37,903 nt of DNA, from assembly GCA_015068225.1 (NCBI GenBank), contig SVKX01000014.1:1-37903 (forward strand). Reading direction: 5' to 3'. The notes beneath the pieces were generated by a model. It was not told where the DNA came from. It saw only the letters and a list, made by a program, of their open reading frames with translations, and ran no database searches. Below are positions 24,347 to 32,265 of the stretch, in pieces; the first letter of the stretch is position 1; each line of letters opens with the position of its first letter. Position numbers and translations under genes: made by a program. Origin of the DNA: Oscillospiraceae bacterium (GTDB lineage Bacteria; Bacillota; Clostridia; Oscillospirales; Oscillospiraceae).

Positions 24347-25420
24347 TCAAAGAACCTCTGTGATGGTGCCGCCGCCGACAACAATATCGCCGTTATATAG
24401 CACCACAGCCTGTCCGGGAGTGATGGCTCGTTGGGGTTCGTCGAATTCTACCCGGGCAAAACCGTTTGCTTCCGGATACACGGTGGCAGGCTGTTCCGTC
24501 ATACGGGAACGGGCTTTTGCCATGACGCGGATAGGCTCGGTTAAGCTCTCAAAGGAGATCCAGTTCCAGTCGTTGGCAAGCAGGTTCTTATGGAACAGCG
24601 CTTCGTTAGGCCCGACGGTGACGGTATTCTTAGCCATATCCTTGGCGCAGACATATACAGGATAACCCATGGCAAGGCCCAGACCTTTCCGCTGACCCAA
24701 GGTATAGCCTGCAGTACCCTGATGCATTCCTACTACATTGCCCTGCAGATCCAAAAATGCACCCGAAGGATACTGCTTTCCGGTGTAGCGTTCCATAAAG
24801 GAAAGATAATCACCGTCCGGAACGAAGCAAATATCCTGAGAATCCCGTTTTCTGGCATTGAGAAAGCCTTGTTCCTGTGCGATTTTGCGCACCTGCTGTT
24901 TGTTCAGCGCGCCAAGAGGAAACAGCGTGTGGGAAAGCTGGTGCTGATTCAGAGTGTACAGGAAATAGGTTTGATCCTTTGCCTGATCTGCCGCCTTCTT
25001 CAGCAGAAAGCGGCCGGAATCCGGATCCTGCGCGATCTGGGCATAGTGTCCTGTGACGATATACTCGCAGCCAAGGGTAACTGCCCGCTGAAGCAACTGC
25101 TCAAACTTTAAATACCGGTTGCAGTCGATGCACGGATTTGGTGTAGAGCCGCACTCATAGCTGCGGATAAACTTCTCAATGACCTTTTCGTGAAAGTCTC
25201 CGGTAAAGTTGAATACATAAAAGGGCATACCAAGCCGGTGGGCAACGCTGCGGGCGTCTTCTACCTGCTCCAGAGAACAGCAGGCGCTTTCGTTTTCGCC
25301 ACTGTCATACAGCCGCATGGTAACACCCATGCAGGGATATCCCGCCTGCAGGGTCAGATAGGCGGCAACAGAACTGTCTACACCGCCGCTCATGGCGATC
25401 AAAGCTTTTGCGTCATTCAA
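24347..25420 (-). CDS. mnmA: tRNA 2-thiouridine(34) synthase
   Basis: Installs sulfur at U34 of tRNAs for Lys, Glu and Gln, using ATP and persulfide sulfur. The start is placed at a TTG (25418-25420) because AGGAG lies about 9 bases upstream and the resulting 357 residues match the family. A longer reading would cross the promoter. The PP-loop SGGVDSS is at 11-17, the catalytic Cys97 in STPNPCIDCN, and the persulfide-carrying Cys198 in SQDICFV. A cysteine desulfurase must supply sulfur; the class V enzyme at 3230-4330 is a possible but unproven source. Confidence 0.95.
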   Translation of the reverse strand: MNDAKALIAMSGGVDSSVAAYLTLQAGYPCMGVTMRLYDSGENESACCSLEQVEDARSVAHRLGMPFYVFNFTGDFHEKVIEKFIRSYECGSTPNPCIDCNRYLKFEQLLQRAVTLGCEYIVTGHYAQIAQDPDSGRFLLKKAADQAKDQTYFLYTLNQHQLSHTLFPLGALNKQQVRKIAQEQGFLNARKRDSQDICFVPDGDYLSFMERYTGKQYPSGAFLDLQGNVVGMHQGTAGYTLGQRKGLGLAMGYPVYVCAKDMAKNTVTVGPNEALFHKNLLANDWNWISFESLTEPIRVMAKARSRMTEQPATVYPEANGFARVEFDEPQRAITPGQAVVLYNGDIVVGGGTITEVL

Positions 25421-25451
25421 TCCTGTGTTCTCCTTTCTTTGGCTTTTATTT

Positions 25452-25480
25452 AGTCTATCATACCGGACGGGAGAAAGCAA
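25452..25480 (-). promoter_or_regulatory. probable sigma-A promoter of mnmA
   Basis: On the minus strand TTGCTT (25475-25480) and TAGACT (25452-25457) are 17 bases apart, about 30 bases before the TTG start codon. Confidence 0.55.
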
Positions 25481-25632
25481 ATGGTTTCTGAATGCGGAAA
25501 AAATTACCAAAGATGTTATGTTTATCGGACAAATTCCGGCAAATACTTGACAAAAAGTGGAAAATACGAAAGAAACAGAAACATTTAATGGCAAAAAGCG
25601 GTAACAATATTGTAATATATTTGAAAATCCCC

Positions 25633-25661
25633 TTGCAATGAAGGAACTCTTCTGTTATAAT
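25633..25661 (+). promoter_or_regulatory. sigma-A promoter of the lysozyme-dockerin/cohesin unit
   Basis: TTGCAA (25633-25638) and a perfect TATAAT (25656-25661) are separated by 17 bases. The ATG follows about 33 bases later. No second promoter is seen before the cohesin gene, so the two genes are probably cotranscribed. Confidence 0.75.
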
Positions 25662-25694
25662 ATTGACGATACATATTCCGGGAGGGGCAACTAC

Positions 25695-28406
25695 ATGAGG
25701 AAACGACTCTTGTGCATATTGCTTGTGGCATTTATGCTGATAAGCACAGTGGCATCGGGCACGATGCAGGTGTATGCACAGTCCAATTTGCGCACATCGG
25801 ACGACCTTATAGAATTGCTGAAGGCATTTGAGGGCTTCTCCGGTGCTTGTGTTAAGGATAATACTCAGCGCAGCGTGGGTTACGGTACCCGTTGCGATGT
25901 TTGCGATCCCAATGCCCCTGGTTATCCCAATAATCCTTGCACAGCCTATACGAAGGATAATCCTATTTCCAATGAGCACGCTACAGAGCTGATGCGCAAT
26001 TTCCTGACCTATTTTGAGAACAAGGTCAACTGGTTTGCGGACAAGCATGGCCTTACCTTTACCCAGAATCAGTTTGATGCGCTGGTATCTTTTACATATA
26101 ACTGTGGAGAAGGCTGGATGCTGGAATCATATGATCCGGAGGGTAATTTCCGCAGCGCCATTGCCAACCGTGATCAGGGCGATTTTCTTGTATATGCCTT
26201 TGGTCTGTGGTCCAAATCCAGTAACAATATTTCTCTGGGGCATATTCGCCGCCGTATGATAGAGGTGGATGTTTATCTCAACGGCAGCTATGCGGACGAT
26301 ATAAGCCAGTGGCCAGATGATTTTCGCTATGTCTTATTGGACGGCAATGGCGGCACGATCCGCTATTCCTATCAGACCTTTTATGCTATGGAGATTTGCC
26401 CCATTCGGGCAGAAGTAAAGGCAGCTCCCAAGGATTCTCAGGGGAATGACCTGATTCTGGATGGTTGGTACACACAGCCCTCCGGCGGCGTAAAGGTGGA
26501 AAACCTCACCAGTGTCCTGACCAATGGACAAGTTCTATACGCCCACTGGAAGAATGCTGCAGGCGAAACAGTAACCATTGATAACGATACCTCTACCTCT
26601 GTGGATGTGAAGGTGATTGTTCCCCAGTGGTGGCCCAATGTTCTGTACGAAGGTCCCGGAAAGTTTTACAGCGAGGTTCGCAGAACCACATTGAACGAGC
26701 AGCTGCACCTTACGAAGATTTTGACCGCAAAAGACGGAACAGCCTGGGGCTACTGTGCAGATGGCTGGATCCCTCTGAGCGATACCAATTATAATTCTGT
26801 GATTGCCCCGGTGGGCACATGGTATCAGGTCACGGCTACAGACTTGAATGTCCGGACAGGCCCAGGTACCGGTTATGCGCTTACCGGTGGTCAGAAACAG
26901 CCGGGTGATCAGATACTGGTCATCGAGACACAGAAGGAATCCGGCGCAGACCGGACATGGGCAAAGATGTCGGATGGAAGCTGGATCTGTATCCAAAATG
27001 GTGATACCGCATGGGCGGTAATCATGGATCCCCAGCCTGTGACAAAGCCTCAGGAAGTAGCCGGCGTAACGGTCAGCTCGGTTACCATCACATCTGTGCC
27101 GACTCGAAAGCAGTACGAGCTGAACGGTCTGGACATCCTGCCGGATCTTACCGGCGGAACAATTTATATCAAATACAGCAATGGTCAGTCCAGAAGCTGC
27201 GCCATCACCCGTTCGATGGTCAGCGGGTTTGACAATACTACAGAAGGCACAAAGACTATCACGGTGACCTGCGGTGGTAAGACTGCAACCTTTACCATCT
27301 CTGTTGTAAAAAGAGTTCTGGAGAGCATTAGCATTACAGCCGCACCCAATAAGACCAGCTATATTGTCGGCGAGAAGCTGGATACAACCGGTTTGAAGGT
27401 CATGGCAAACTACAGTGACAACACCAGTACTGCTGTAACAGATTACACCGTGACCGGCTTTAACAGCAATGCTATCGGTGAGCAGACGATCACCGTTACC
27501 TATCAGGGTATGACGGCAACTTTTAAGGTGAATGTTAACGCAAGATTGCTGGAGAGCATCGGCATTGCAGCCGCACCCAATAAGACCAGCTACATTGCTG
27601 GCGAGAAGCTGGATACAACCGGCTTGAAGGTCGTTGCAAAGTATAGTGATAATTCCAGCACAGAAGTAACAGATTACACCGTGACTGGCTTTAACAGCAA
27701 TGCTGCCGGTGAGCAGACGATCACCGTTTCTTATCAGGGCAAGACGGCAACTTTCTCTGTGACGGTCAGGGCCAAGGTCTTGACGGGCATCAGTGTCCAG
27801 ACCAGACCCCAAAAACTGGAATATATGCAGGGCAGCGGTGCGCTGGATGTGACTGGCGGCGTGGTACAGCTGATTTACGATGTGGGTGGCAATCAAACCA
27901 TACCCATGACGAAAGAAATGGTCTCCGGGTTTAACAATATGATTCCGGGCACCCAGACCTTGACAGTTTCCCATAAAGGCTTCACGACGACCTTTACAGT
28001 GACGATCATAAAGCCCACGGTGACATTTTTGAATTATGATGGAACAGTGCTGAGCAAGGTGCAATATGCCCTTGGTGAGACAGTGACGCCTCCGGAGATG
28101 CCCACAAAGCCCGATGATGTCATGGGTCAGTATGAATTTGCCGGATGGGACAAGGAAATCGTTCCCTGCGCAGGCAATACCACCTATACCGCGACCTTTA
28201 AGCTTGCATACCCCAAGGGAGATTTGGACCGCAATAATAAGGTGGATGAAAATGATGCCATATACCTTTTGTGGCATGTGTTCTTCCAGGAGGAGTATCC
28301 CATCTATGCATGGGCAGATTTTGACCAGAGTGGAGTTGTAGACGAAAACGACGGCATTTATCTTTTGTGGCATGTGTTTTTCCCGGAGGAGTACCCGCTG
28401 AACTAA
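25695..28406 (+). CDS. secreted GH24 lysozyme-like protein with SH3-like, Ig-like and dockerin domains
   Basis: A 903-residue exported protein. The ATG at 25695 follows GGGAGGGG. A signal peptide covers about residues 1-28 (positive start, hydrophobic core, VYA end). Residues 35-198 resemble phage-type lysozyme (GH24): putative catalytic Glu46 in KAFEGF, Asp55, the GYGT loop (62-65) and NQFDALVSFTYNCG (125-138). Next come an InlB-type repeat (about 211-286), two SH3-like segments (about 304-370 and 376-434), four Ig-like (Big_3-type) repeats (about 458-772) and a second InlB-type repeat (776-836). Last is a two-repeat dockerin (842-903) with calcium loops at D843-D845-N847-D851-D854 and D875-D877-S879-D883-D886. 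Likely a peptidoglycan hydrolase docked to the cohesin protein encoded next to it. Enzymatic activity is inferred, and the catalytic Thr of T4 lysozyme seems replaced by Ser60. Confidence 0.85.
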   Translation: MRKRLLCILLVAFMLISTVASGTMQVYAQSNLRTSDDLIELLKAFEGFSGACVKDNTQRSVGYGTRCDVCDPNAPGYPNNPCTAYTKDNPISNEHATELMRNFLTYFENKVNWFADKHGLTFTQNQFDALVSFTYNCGEGWMLESYDPEGNFRSAIANRDQGDFLVYAFGLWSKSSNNISLGHIRRRMIEVDVYLNGSYADDISQWPDDFRYVLLDGNGGTIRYSYQTFYAMEICPIRAEVKAAPKDSQGNDLILDGWYTQPSGGVKVENLTSVLTNGQVLYAHWKNAAGETVTIDNDTSTSVDVKVIVPQWWPNVLYEGPGKFYSEVRRTTLNEQLHLTKILTAKDGTAWGYCADGWIPLSDTNYNSVIAPVGTWYQVTATDLNVRTGPGTGYALTGGQKQPGDQILVIETQKESGADRTWAKMSDGSWICIQNGDTAWAVIMDPQPVTKPQEVAGVTVSSVTITSVPTRKQYELNGLDILPDLTGGTIYIKYSNGQSRSCAITRSMVSGFDNTTEGTKTITVTCGGKTATFTISVVKRVLESISITAAPNKTSYIVGEKLDTTGLKVMANYSDNTSTAVTDYTVTGFNSNAIGEQTITVTYQGMTATFKVNVNARLLESIGIAAAPNKTSYIAGEKLDTTGLKVVAKYSDNSSTEVTDYTVTGFNSNAAGEQTITVSYQGKTATFSVTVRAKVLTGISVQTRPQKLEYMQGSGALDVTGGVVQLIYDVGGNQTIPMTKEMVSGFNNMIPGTQTLTVSHKGFTTTFTVTIIKPTVTFLNYDGTVLSKVQYALGETVTPPEMPTKPDDVMGQYEFAGWDKEIVPCAGNTTYTATFKLAYPKGDLDRNNKVDENDAIYLLWHVFFQEEYPIYAWADFDQSGVVDENDGIYLLWHVFFPEEYPLN
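27315..27776 (+). repeat. tandem 231-bp repeat (two Ig-like domains)
   Basis: Two direct units, 27315-27545 and 27546-27776, encode residues 541-617 and 618-694 of the lysozyme-dockerin protein. By eye about 62 of 77 residues are identical, and the DNA is closely similar as well. Shared blocks include APNKTSYI, GEKLDTTGLKV and DYTVTGFNSNA. This points to a recent in-frame duplication of one Ig-like domain. Confidence 0.85.
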
Positions 28407-28433
28407 CAGATACCGAAAGATTGGGAGATAGGT

Positions 28434-29690
28434 ATGAAGAGAAAAATAATTAGTAGTATACTGGCGGTGCTTTTGATTTGCATTCTTGCTGTTTCTGTAT
28501 CTGCTGCGGGATCAGCCAGCCTTTCTGTTTCCAGCAAAACAGTATATCGTGGTTCGGAGCTGAAGGTTGTGGCGAAGGTTTCCGGAGTCGGTCAAGTCTC
28601 GGCGGGTTCTGTTGAGGTGACCTATGACAGCGGTTTGGAGTGGACAGGTGTAACCAGCAAGGTAAACGGCGTTGTCGTGGATTATAAGCTGGACCAGGGC
28701 AGAATTATTTTCTACTCTATGTCCGGCACAAAGATCAACGGCGACCTTCTGGAGCTGACATTTAAAGTGAAAAATGACGCCTGGTTTGCTGATAACGGGA
28801 TCATATTGAAGTTCGAGATCAATGGAGAGAAGATTTCTGCTTCTACTGCGATAACGGTTGCCTGCAGCCATAAATACGGCGAATGGGCCAGTGACGGTGC
28901 TGAGAGTCACAGCCATAAATGTACCATTTGCGGAAAAGGAGAAACCGGCAGTCACAGCTTTGATCATGATTGTGATACCACCTGCGACACCTGCGGTTTC
29001 GAAAGGGAGATCACCCATCAGTTCGCCGAGGAGTGGACCAGCGACGAGACCGGACACTGGCATTTCTGCAGCGTGTGCGGGGCCAGAAGTGACGAAGCGG
29101 AGCATGTACCCGGTGCGGAAGCAGGGGAGTATACCGATCAGCTCTGCACGGTTTGCAAGTATGTGATGAGCACTGCATTGGGACATACCCACAAGTATGA
29201 TGATACTTATGAGAGCGATGAAAACGGACACTGGAAGGTCTGTACTGGCACCCGGTGCGGAGAAGCCACAGAGGCCCAGCCCCATGTCTATGACGGCAAC
29301 TGTGACGAAACCTGCAACGATTGCGGTTATGTTCGACAAATTACTCATAAAGACGGGGAGTGGGAACATAATAGCGCATCTCACTGGAAGACCTGCACAG
29401 AGTGCAGTGCAAGGCTGAACGAGGGAGAGCACAACTGGGATGCAGGCTATGTGAAGGTAGAAGCCAATTTGGATCAGACCGGCATTCGGGTATTCCGCTG
29501 CATTGACTGCATGGCGGAGCGGGAAGAGGTCATCCCACAGACAGCTATCACGGATCCTGGTGGCGGCCTGGCCTGGTGGATCTGGTTGGCTATTGGTGCC
29601 GGCGGCGGAGTTCTGCTGACATCGGCTGTCTTTATCATCATCATTGTTGCCGGCGTGAATAAGAAGCGCGGCGGCCGATACAGAGGTTGA
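28434..29690 (+). CDS. membrane-anchored cohesin-domain protein with Cys/His-rich repeats
   Basis: A 418-residue protein encoded 27 bases after the dockerin gene. A signal peptide (1 to about 24) is followed by a cohesin-like beta domain (about 28-143): SVSSKTVYRGSELKVVAKVSG, then VEVTYDSGLEW, GRIIFYSMSG and GDLLELTFKV. These match the strand pattern of type I cohesins, though it is somewhat short. Residues 144-362 carry repeated Cys/His motifs (CTIC, CDTC, CSVC, CTVC, CNDC, CTEC, CIDC, with GHWHFC, GHWKVC and SHWKTC). They could bind zinc or form disulfides; I cannot name this repeat. One membrane segment (about 379-407) and a basic tail KKRGGRYRG complete it. It likely displays the cohesin outside to hold the dockerin protein. 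The cohesin call is from sequence pattern only. Confidence 0.8.
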   Translation: MKRKIISSILAVLLICILAVSVSAAGSASLSVSSKTVYRGSELKVVAKVSGVGQVSAGSVEVTYDSGLEWTGVTSKVNGVVVDYKLDQGRIIFYSMSGTKINGDLLELTFKVKNDAWFADNGIILKFEINGEKISASTAITVACSHKYGEWASDGAESHSHKCTICGKGETGSHSFDHDCDTTCDTCGFEREITHQFAEEWTSDETGHWHFCSVCGARSDEAEHVPGAEAGEYTDQLCTVCKYVMSTALGHTHKYDDTYESDENGHWKVCTGTRCGEATEAQPHVYDGNCDETCNDCGYVRQITHKDGEWEHNSASHWKTCTECSARLNEGEHNWDAGYVKVEANLDQTGIRVFRCIDCMAEREEVIPQTAITDPGGGLAWWIWLAIGAGGGVLLTSAVFIIIIVAGVNKKRGGRYRG

Positions 29691-29700
29691 TCTTTAATTA

Positions 29701-29735
29701 AAAGTACCGCAGTTATACACTGCGGTACTTTTTTG
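29701..29735 (+). terminator. intrinsic terminator after the cohesin gene
   Basis: AAAGTACCGCAGT (29701-29713) pairs perfectly with ACTGCGGTACTTT (29719-29731), with a 5-base loop, and is followed by more T's. Confidence 0.9.
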
Positions 29736-29742
29736 CATAAAA

Positions 29743-29771
29743 GAAAAGCCATCTTTTTGAGATGGCTTTTC
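29743..29771 (-). terminator. intrinsic terminator after rpsI
   Basis: GAAAAGCCATCT (29743-29754) and AGATGGCTTTTC (29760-29771) form a 12-bp stem with a 5-base loop. On the minus strand it ends in a T-rich stretch. It faces the cohesin-gene terminator. Confidence 0.85.
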
Positions 29772-29791
29772 GGATAAGTGCAATATAAGCT

Positions 29792-30196
29792 TTAGCGCTT
29801 GGAGAACTGGGGGGCGCGACGGGCTGCCTTCAGACCGTACTTCTTTCTTTCCTTCATTCTGGGGTCGCGGGTCAGGAAACCAGCAGCCTTCATAGTGGGG
29901 CGGAACTCGGGGTTCAGCAGCAGCAGGGCGCGGGAGACGCCATGACGGATAGCGCCGGCCTGACCGGAAACACCGCCGCCTGCAACAGTGACAACAATGT
30001 CAACCTTGCCGACCATCTCGGTGGTGACCAGAGGCTGATTGACGATCAGCTTCAGGGTGTCCAGACCGAAATACTCGTTGATGTCGCGGCCGTTGATGGT
30101 GATGGAGCCGGTGCCGTTCTCATAAACGCGAACCCGGGCTACGCTGGACTTGCGGCGGCCAGTGCCGTAAAAATACTTCTTCTTGCTCTCGTACAT
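29792..30196 (-). CDS. rpsI: 30S ribosomal protein S9
   Basis: A 134-residue S9 protein with the signature [15 protein letters not shown] near the N-terminus and the segment [15 protein letters not shown]. It has the C-terminal tail RAPQFSKR, whose last residues reach the ribosomal P site in S9 proteins. GGAGGTAA precedes the ATG on the minus strand. It lies 16 bases downstream of rplM, the universal L13-S9 pair, and shares its promoter. Confidence 0.97.
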   Translation of the reverse strand: MYESKKKYFYGTGRRKSSVARVRVYENGTGSITINGRDINEYFGLDTLKLIVNQPLVTTEMVGKVDIVVTVAGGGVSGQAGAIRHGVSRALLLLNPEFRPTMKAAGFLTRDPRMKERKKYGLKAARRAPQFSKR

Positions 30197-30212
30197 AGTA
30201 AGTTACCTCCAA

Positions 30213-30644
30213 TTAGTCCAGGGTCCAGGCTTCCGGCTTCTGAGCGGCATGGGGGTGCTCAGCGCCCTTGTACAGGTGCAGACGGGTCAGGGCGTTACGG
30301 CCAATGCTGTTCTTGGGCAGCATACCCTTGACAGCCAGCTCGACGGCATAATCAGAACGGTTATCCATCATAACGCGAGCCTTGGTCTCCTTCAGACCAC
30401 CGATCCAACCGGATACGCGGTAGTAGGTCTTCTGATCCAGCTTGCGGCCGGTGAGAACAGCCTTGTCGGTGTTGATGACAATGACGAAATCACCGCAATC
30501 AACGTTGGGGGTGAAATCGACCTTGTGCTTGCCCCGCAGCAGGTTAGCAACGGTGACAGCGGTACGGCCCAGGGGCTTGCCGGCAGCATCGATAACATAC
30601 CACTTGCGCTCCAGGGTCTCCTTCTTCAAAAGAGTAGTGGACAT
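30213..30644 (-). CDS. rplM: 50S ribosomal protein L13
   Basis: A 143-residue L13 protein: KKETLERKWYVIDAAGKPLGR, then GDFVIVINTDKAVLTG and LPKNSIGRNALTRLHLYKGAEHPH. The ATG at 30642-30644 (minus strand) has GGAGGA 7 bases upstream. A longer in-frame reading would start inside the promoter region and is rejected. First gene of the rplM-rpsI operon. Confidence 0.97.
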   Translation of the reverse strand: MSTTLLKKETLERKWYVIDAAGKPLGRTAVTVANLLRGKHKVDFTPNVDCGDFVIVINTDKAVLTGRKLDQKTYYRVSGWIGGLKETKARVMMDNRSDYAVELAVKGMLPKNSIGRNALTRLHLYKGAEHPHAAQKPEAWTLD

Positions 30645-30679
30645 TATGCGTTCCTCCAATAGGTAAAATATTTTGACAA

Positions 30680-30714
30680 ACGGATGTACATGAAGTACAA
30701 TGTCTTCAAATCGC
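30680..30714 (-). promoter_or_regulatory. possible leader hairpin in the rplM 5' untranslated region
   Basis: The predicted rplM leader is about 70 nt. It contains a small palindrome, TGTAC (30685-30689) with GTACA (30695-30699) and a 5-base loop, flanked by short GACA/TGTC arms. L13 leaders are known regulatory elements in Firmicutes. The match here is by position and a small hairpin only. Confidence 0.3.
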
Positions 30715-30720
30715 TTGATT

Positions 30721-30749
30721 GTTATACCACACCAAAAATCAAATGTCAA
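30721..30749 (-). promoter_or_regulatory. sigma-A promoter of rplM-rpsI
   Basis: On the minus strand a perfect TTGACA (30744-30749) and TATAAC (30721-30726) are separated by 17 bases. Confidence 0.78.
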
Positions 30750-30867
30750 CCGGTATTTTTGAGAATTTCGTAAAAACCTATAAGAACTCCAAAAAGCTTT
30801 AATATTCTCACAAATGCTCTCGGATTCTAATACGCGAATTTTTATAAAAACAGGAGGAAATCCTACA

Positions 30868-31602
30868 ATGCAAAAGCTAATGGGCCTTGTGCGCCGATGC
30901 GTAGAGGACTATCATATGATCGGAAAAGGCGACCGGATCGCTGTGGGTGTTTCCGGCGGAAAGGATTCCTTGGTTCTGCTGCAGATTCTGGCCGGATTGC
31001 GGCAGTATTCGGACTTTTATCTGGAGGCCATCACCATTGACATGGGCCTTGGAATGGACTATTCCGGGATCGCAGACTTCTGCGACAAGCTTGATGTGCC
31101 CTACACCCTTGTAAAGACGCAGATCGGACCCATTATATTTGACCATCGCAAAGAGAAAAACCCCTGCTCCATGTGCTCCAAGATGCGCCGCGGCGCGTTG
31201 AATCAGGCGATTCTGGAACGAAACATTCATAAAATTGCGTTGGGGCATCATTATGACGATGCAGTGGAAACCTTTCTGATGTCACTGATCTATGAGGGGC
31301 GCATCAGCTGTTTCCAGCCAGTGACGGATCTGGACAGAACAGGTGTGATCCAGATTCGCCCTATGCTGTACATTCACGAAAAGACGGTGGATAACTTTGC
31401 ATCCCGCATGGCCCTTCCGGTGGTAGAGAACCGCTGCCCTGTGGACAAATCCACTAAACGGGAGGAGATCAAGAAGCTGGTGTATGACTTAAGCAGTGCG
31501 TACCCGGATCTGAAGGAGCGGATTTTCGGGGCTATGCAGCGGCTGCCCCTGCCGGAATGGGAACCGAAGGGCCGGTACAAGCGTCCCAAGGAGCAGGAAT
31601 GA
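30868..31602 (+). CDS. TtcA-family PP-loop ATPase (tRNA thiolation type)
   Basis: A 244-residue ATP-binding PP-loop protein. The ATG at 30868 has AGGAGG upstream; a longer reading lacks a good binding site. The PP-loop SGGKDS is at 29-34, and a CxxC pair (Cys100, Cys103) lies in NPCSMCSKMRRG. LGHHYDDAVETFLMSL and a late NRCPVDKSTKRE follow, all typical of the TtcA family. TtcA makes 2-thiocytidine in tRNA in enterobacteria through an Fe-S cluster; the target of Clostridial relatives is uncertain. It overlaps the HD-domain gene by 4 bases. I see no convincing promoter in the gap before it. Confidence 0.85.
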   Translation: MQKLMGLVRRCVEDYHMIGKGDRIAVGVSGGKDSLVLLQILAGLRQYSDFYLEAITIDMGLGMDYSGIADFCDKLDVPYTLVKTQIGPIIFDHRKEKNPCSMCSKMRRGALNQAILERNIHKIALGHHYDDAVETFLMSLIYEGRISCFQPVTDLDRTGVIQIRPMLYIHEKTVDNFASRMALPVVENRCPVDKSTKREEIKKLVYDLSSAYPDLKERIFGAMQRLPLPEWEPKGRYKRPKEQE

Positions 31603-32210
31603 TGACAAAAACAGAAGTAATCGAAAGTGCAAAAAACTTTGCCCGTGATTTCTTTAAAAACGATCACAGCGGACACGATTTTGCCCATACCCTGAGGGTC
31701 TATGATCTTGCCTGCCATATCGCCGAACAAGAGGGGGCGGATGTTTTTCTGGTTGGTCTGGCAGCGTTGCTCCACGATGTGGATGATCACAAGCTTTCCC
31801 CGGATACAGCCGCAGAAAAGAATCGGTCGCGGAGATTTCTGGATTCTCAAGGACTGGAGAAAACGGTAGTTGACAGCATTGTAGACATGATCCGTCAGGT
31901 GTCATTCAGCCAAAATACTCTGCCTCCGGATACACTTGAGGGGAAGTGCGTGCAGGATGCGGACCGGTTGGATGCCATGGGAGCCATCGGTATTGCAAGA
32001 ACATTTGCCTTTGGTGGGAGCCACGGCAGAGCGATCTATGACCCGGAGGGGAAGGATTCCGCCAGCAGTATCGCCCATTTTTACGACAAGCTTTTGCTGC
32101 TGAAGGATAAAATGAACACCCCGACTGCACGGAAGCTTGCAGAGGGAAGAGATAATTTCTTGCGACTTTATTTGGACGAGTTCATTTCTGAGTGGAACGC
32201 AGATCGGTGA
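31599..32210 (+). CDS. HD-domain phosphohydrolase (YedJ-like)
   Basis: A 203-residue metal-dependent phosphohydrolase of the HD superfamily. The metal-binding residues are visible: HDFAH (26-30), the paired HD at His59-Asp60 (AALLHDVDDHK), and the later Asp in CVQDADRLDAMGAIG. HGRAIYDPEG is typical of the YedJ-like subgroup. Starts at 31599 and 31602 (ATGATG) are both possible behind AAGGAG. The first gives an overlap with the previous stop. Its substrate is unknown, probably a nucleotide or phosphorylated metabolite. Confidence 0.85.
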   Translation: MMTKTEVIESAKNFARDFFKNDHSGHDFAHTLRVYDLACHIAEQEGADVFLVGLAALLHDVDDHKLSPDTAAEKNRSRRFLDSQGLEKTVVDSIVDMIRQVSFSQNTLPPDTLEGKCVQDADRLDAMGAIGIARTFAFGGSHGRAIYDPEGKDSASSIAHFYDKLLLLKDKMNTPTARKLAEGRDNFLRLYLDEFISEWNADR

Positions 32211-32265
32211 TGGAGGAATAGTGCCGCCTTCTTCTGGGCAGAATTTCCATAAAGGAGGCGATGCT

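Noticed and set aside
25547-25552. Perfect TTGACA upstream of the lysozyme gene
   Set aside because: No -10 box lies 16-18 bases downstream. The TTGCAA/TATAAT pair at 25633-25661 is the better promoter.
25638-25694. Upstream in-frame ATG of the lysozyme-dockerin gene at 25638
   Set aside because: It lies inside the promoter, would precede the transcription start, and would spoil the signal peptide. The ATG at 25695 has a strong binding site.
26535-28373. 612-codon open frame on the minus strand opposite the lysozyme-dockerin gene
   Set aside because: It mirrors a well-supported plus-strand gene, has an odd Cys/His/Ile-rich composition with no recognisable domain, and lacks a ribosome binding site and promoter.
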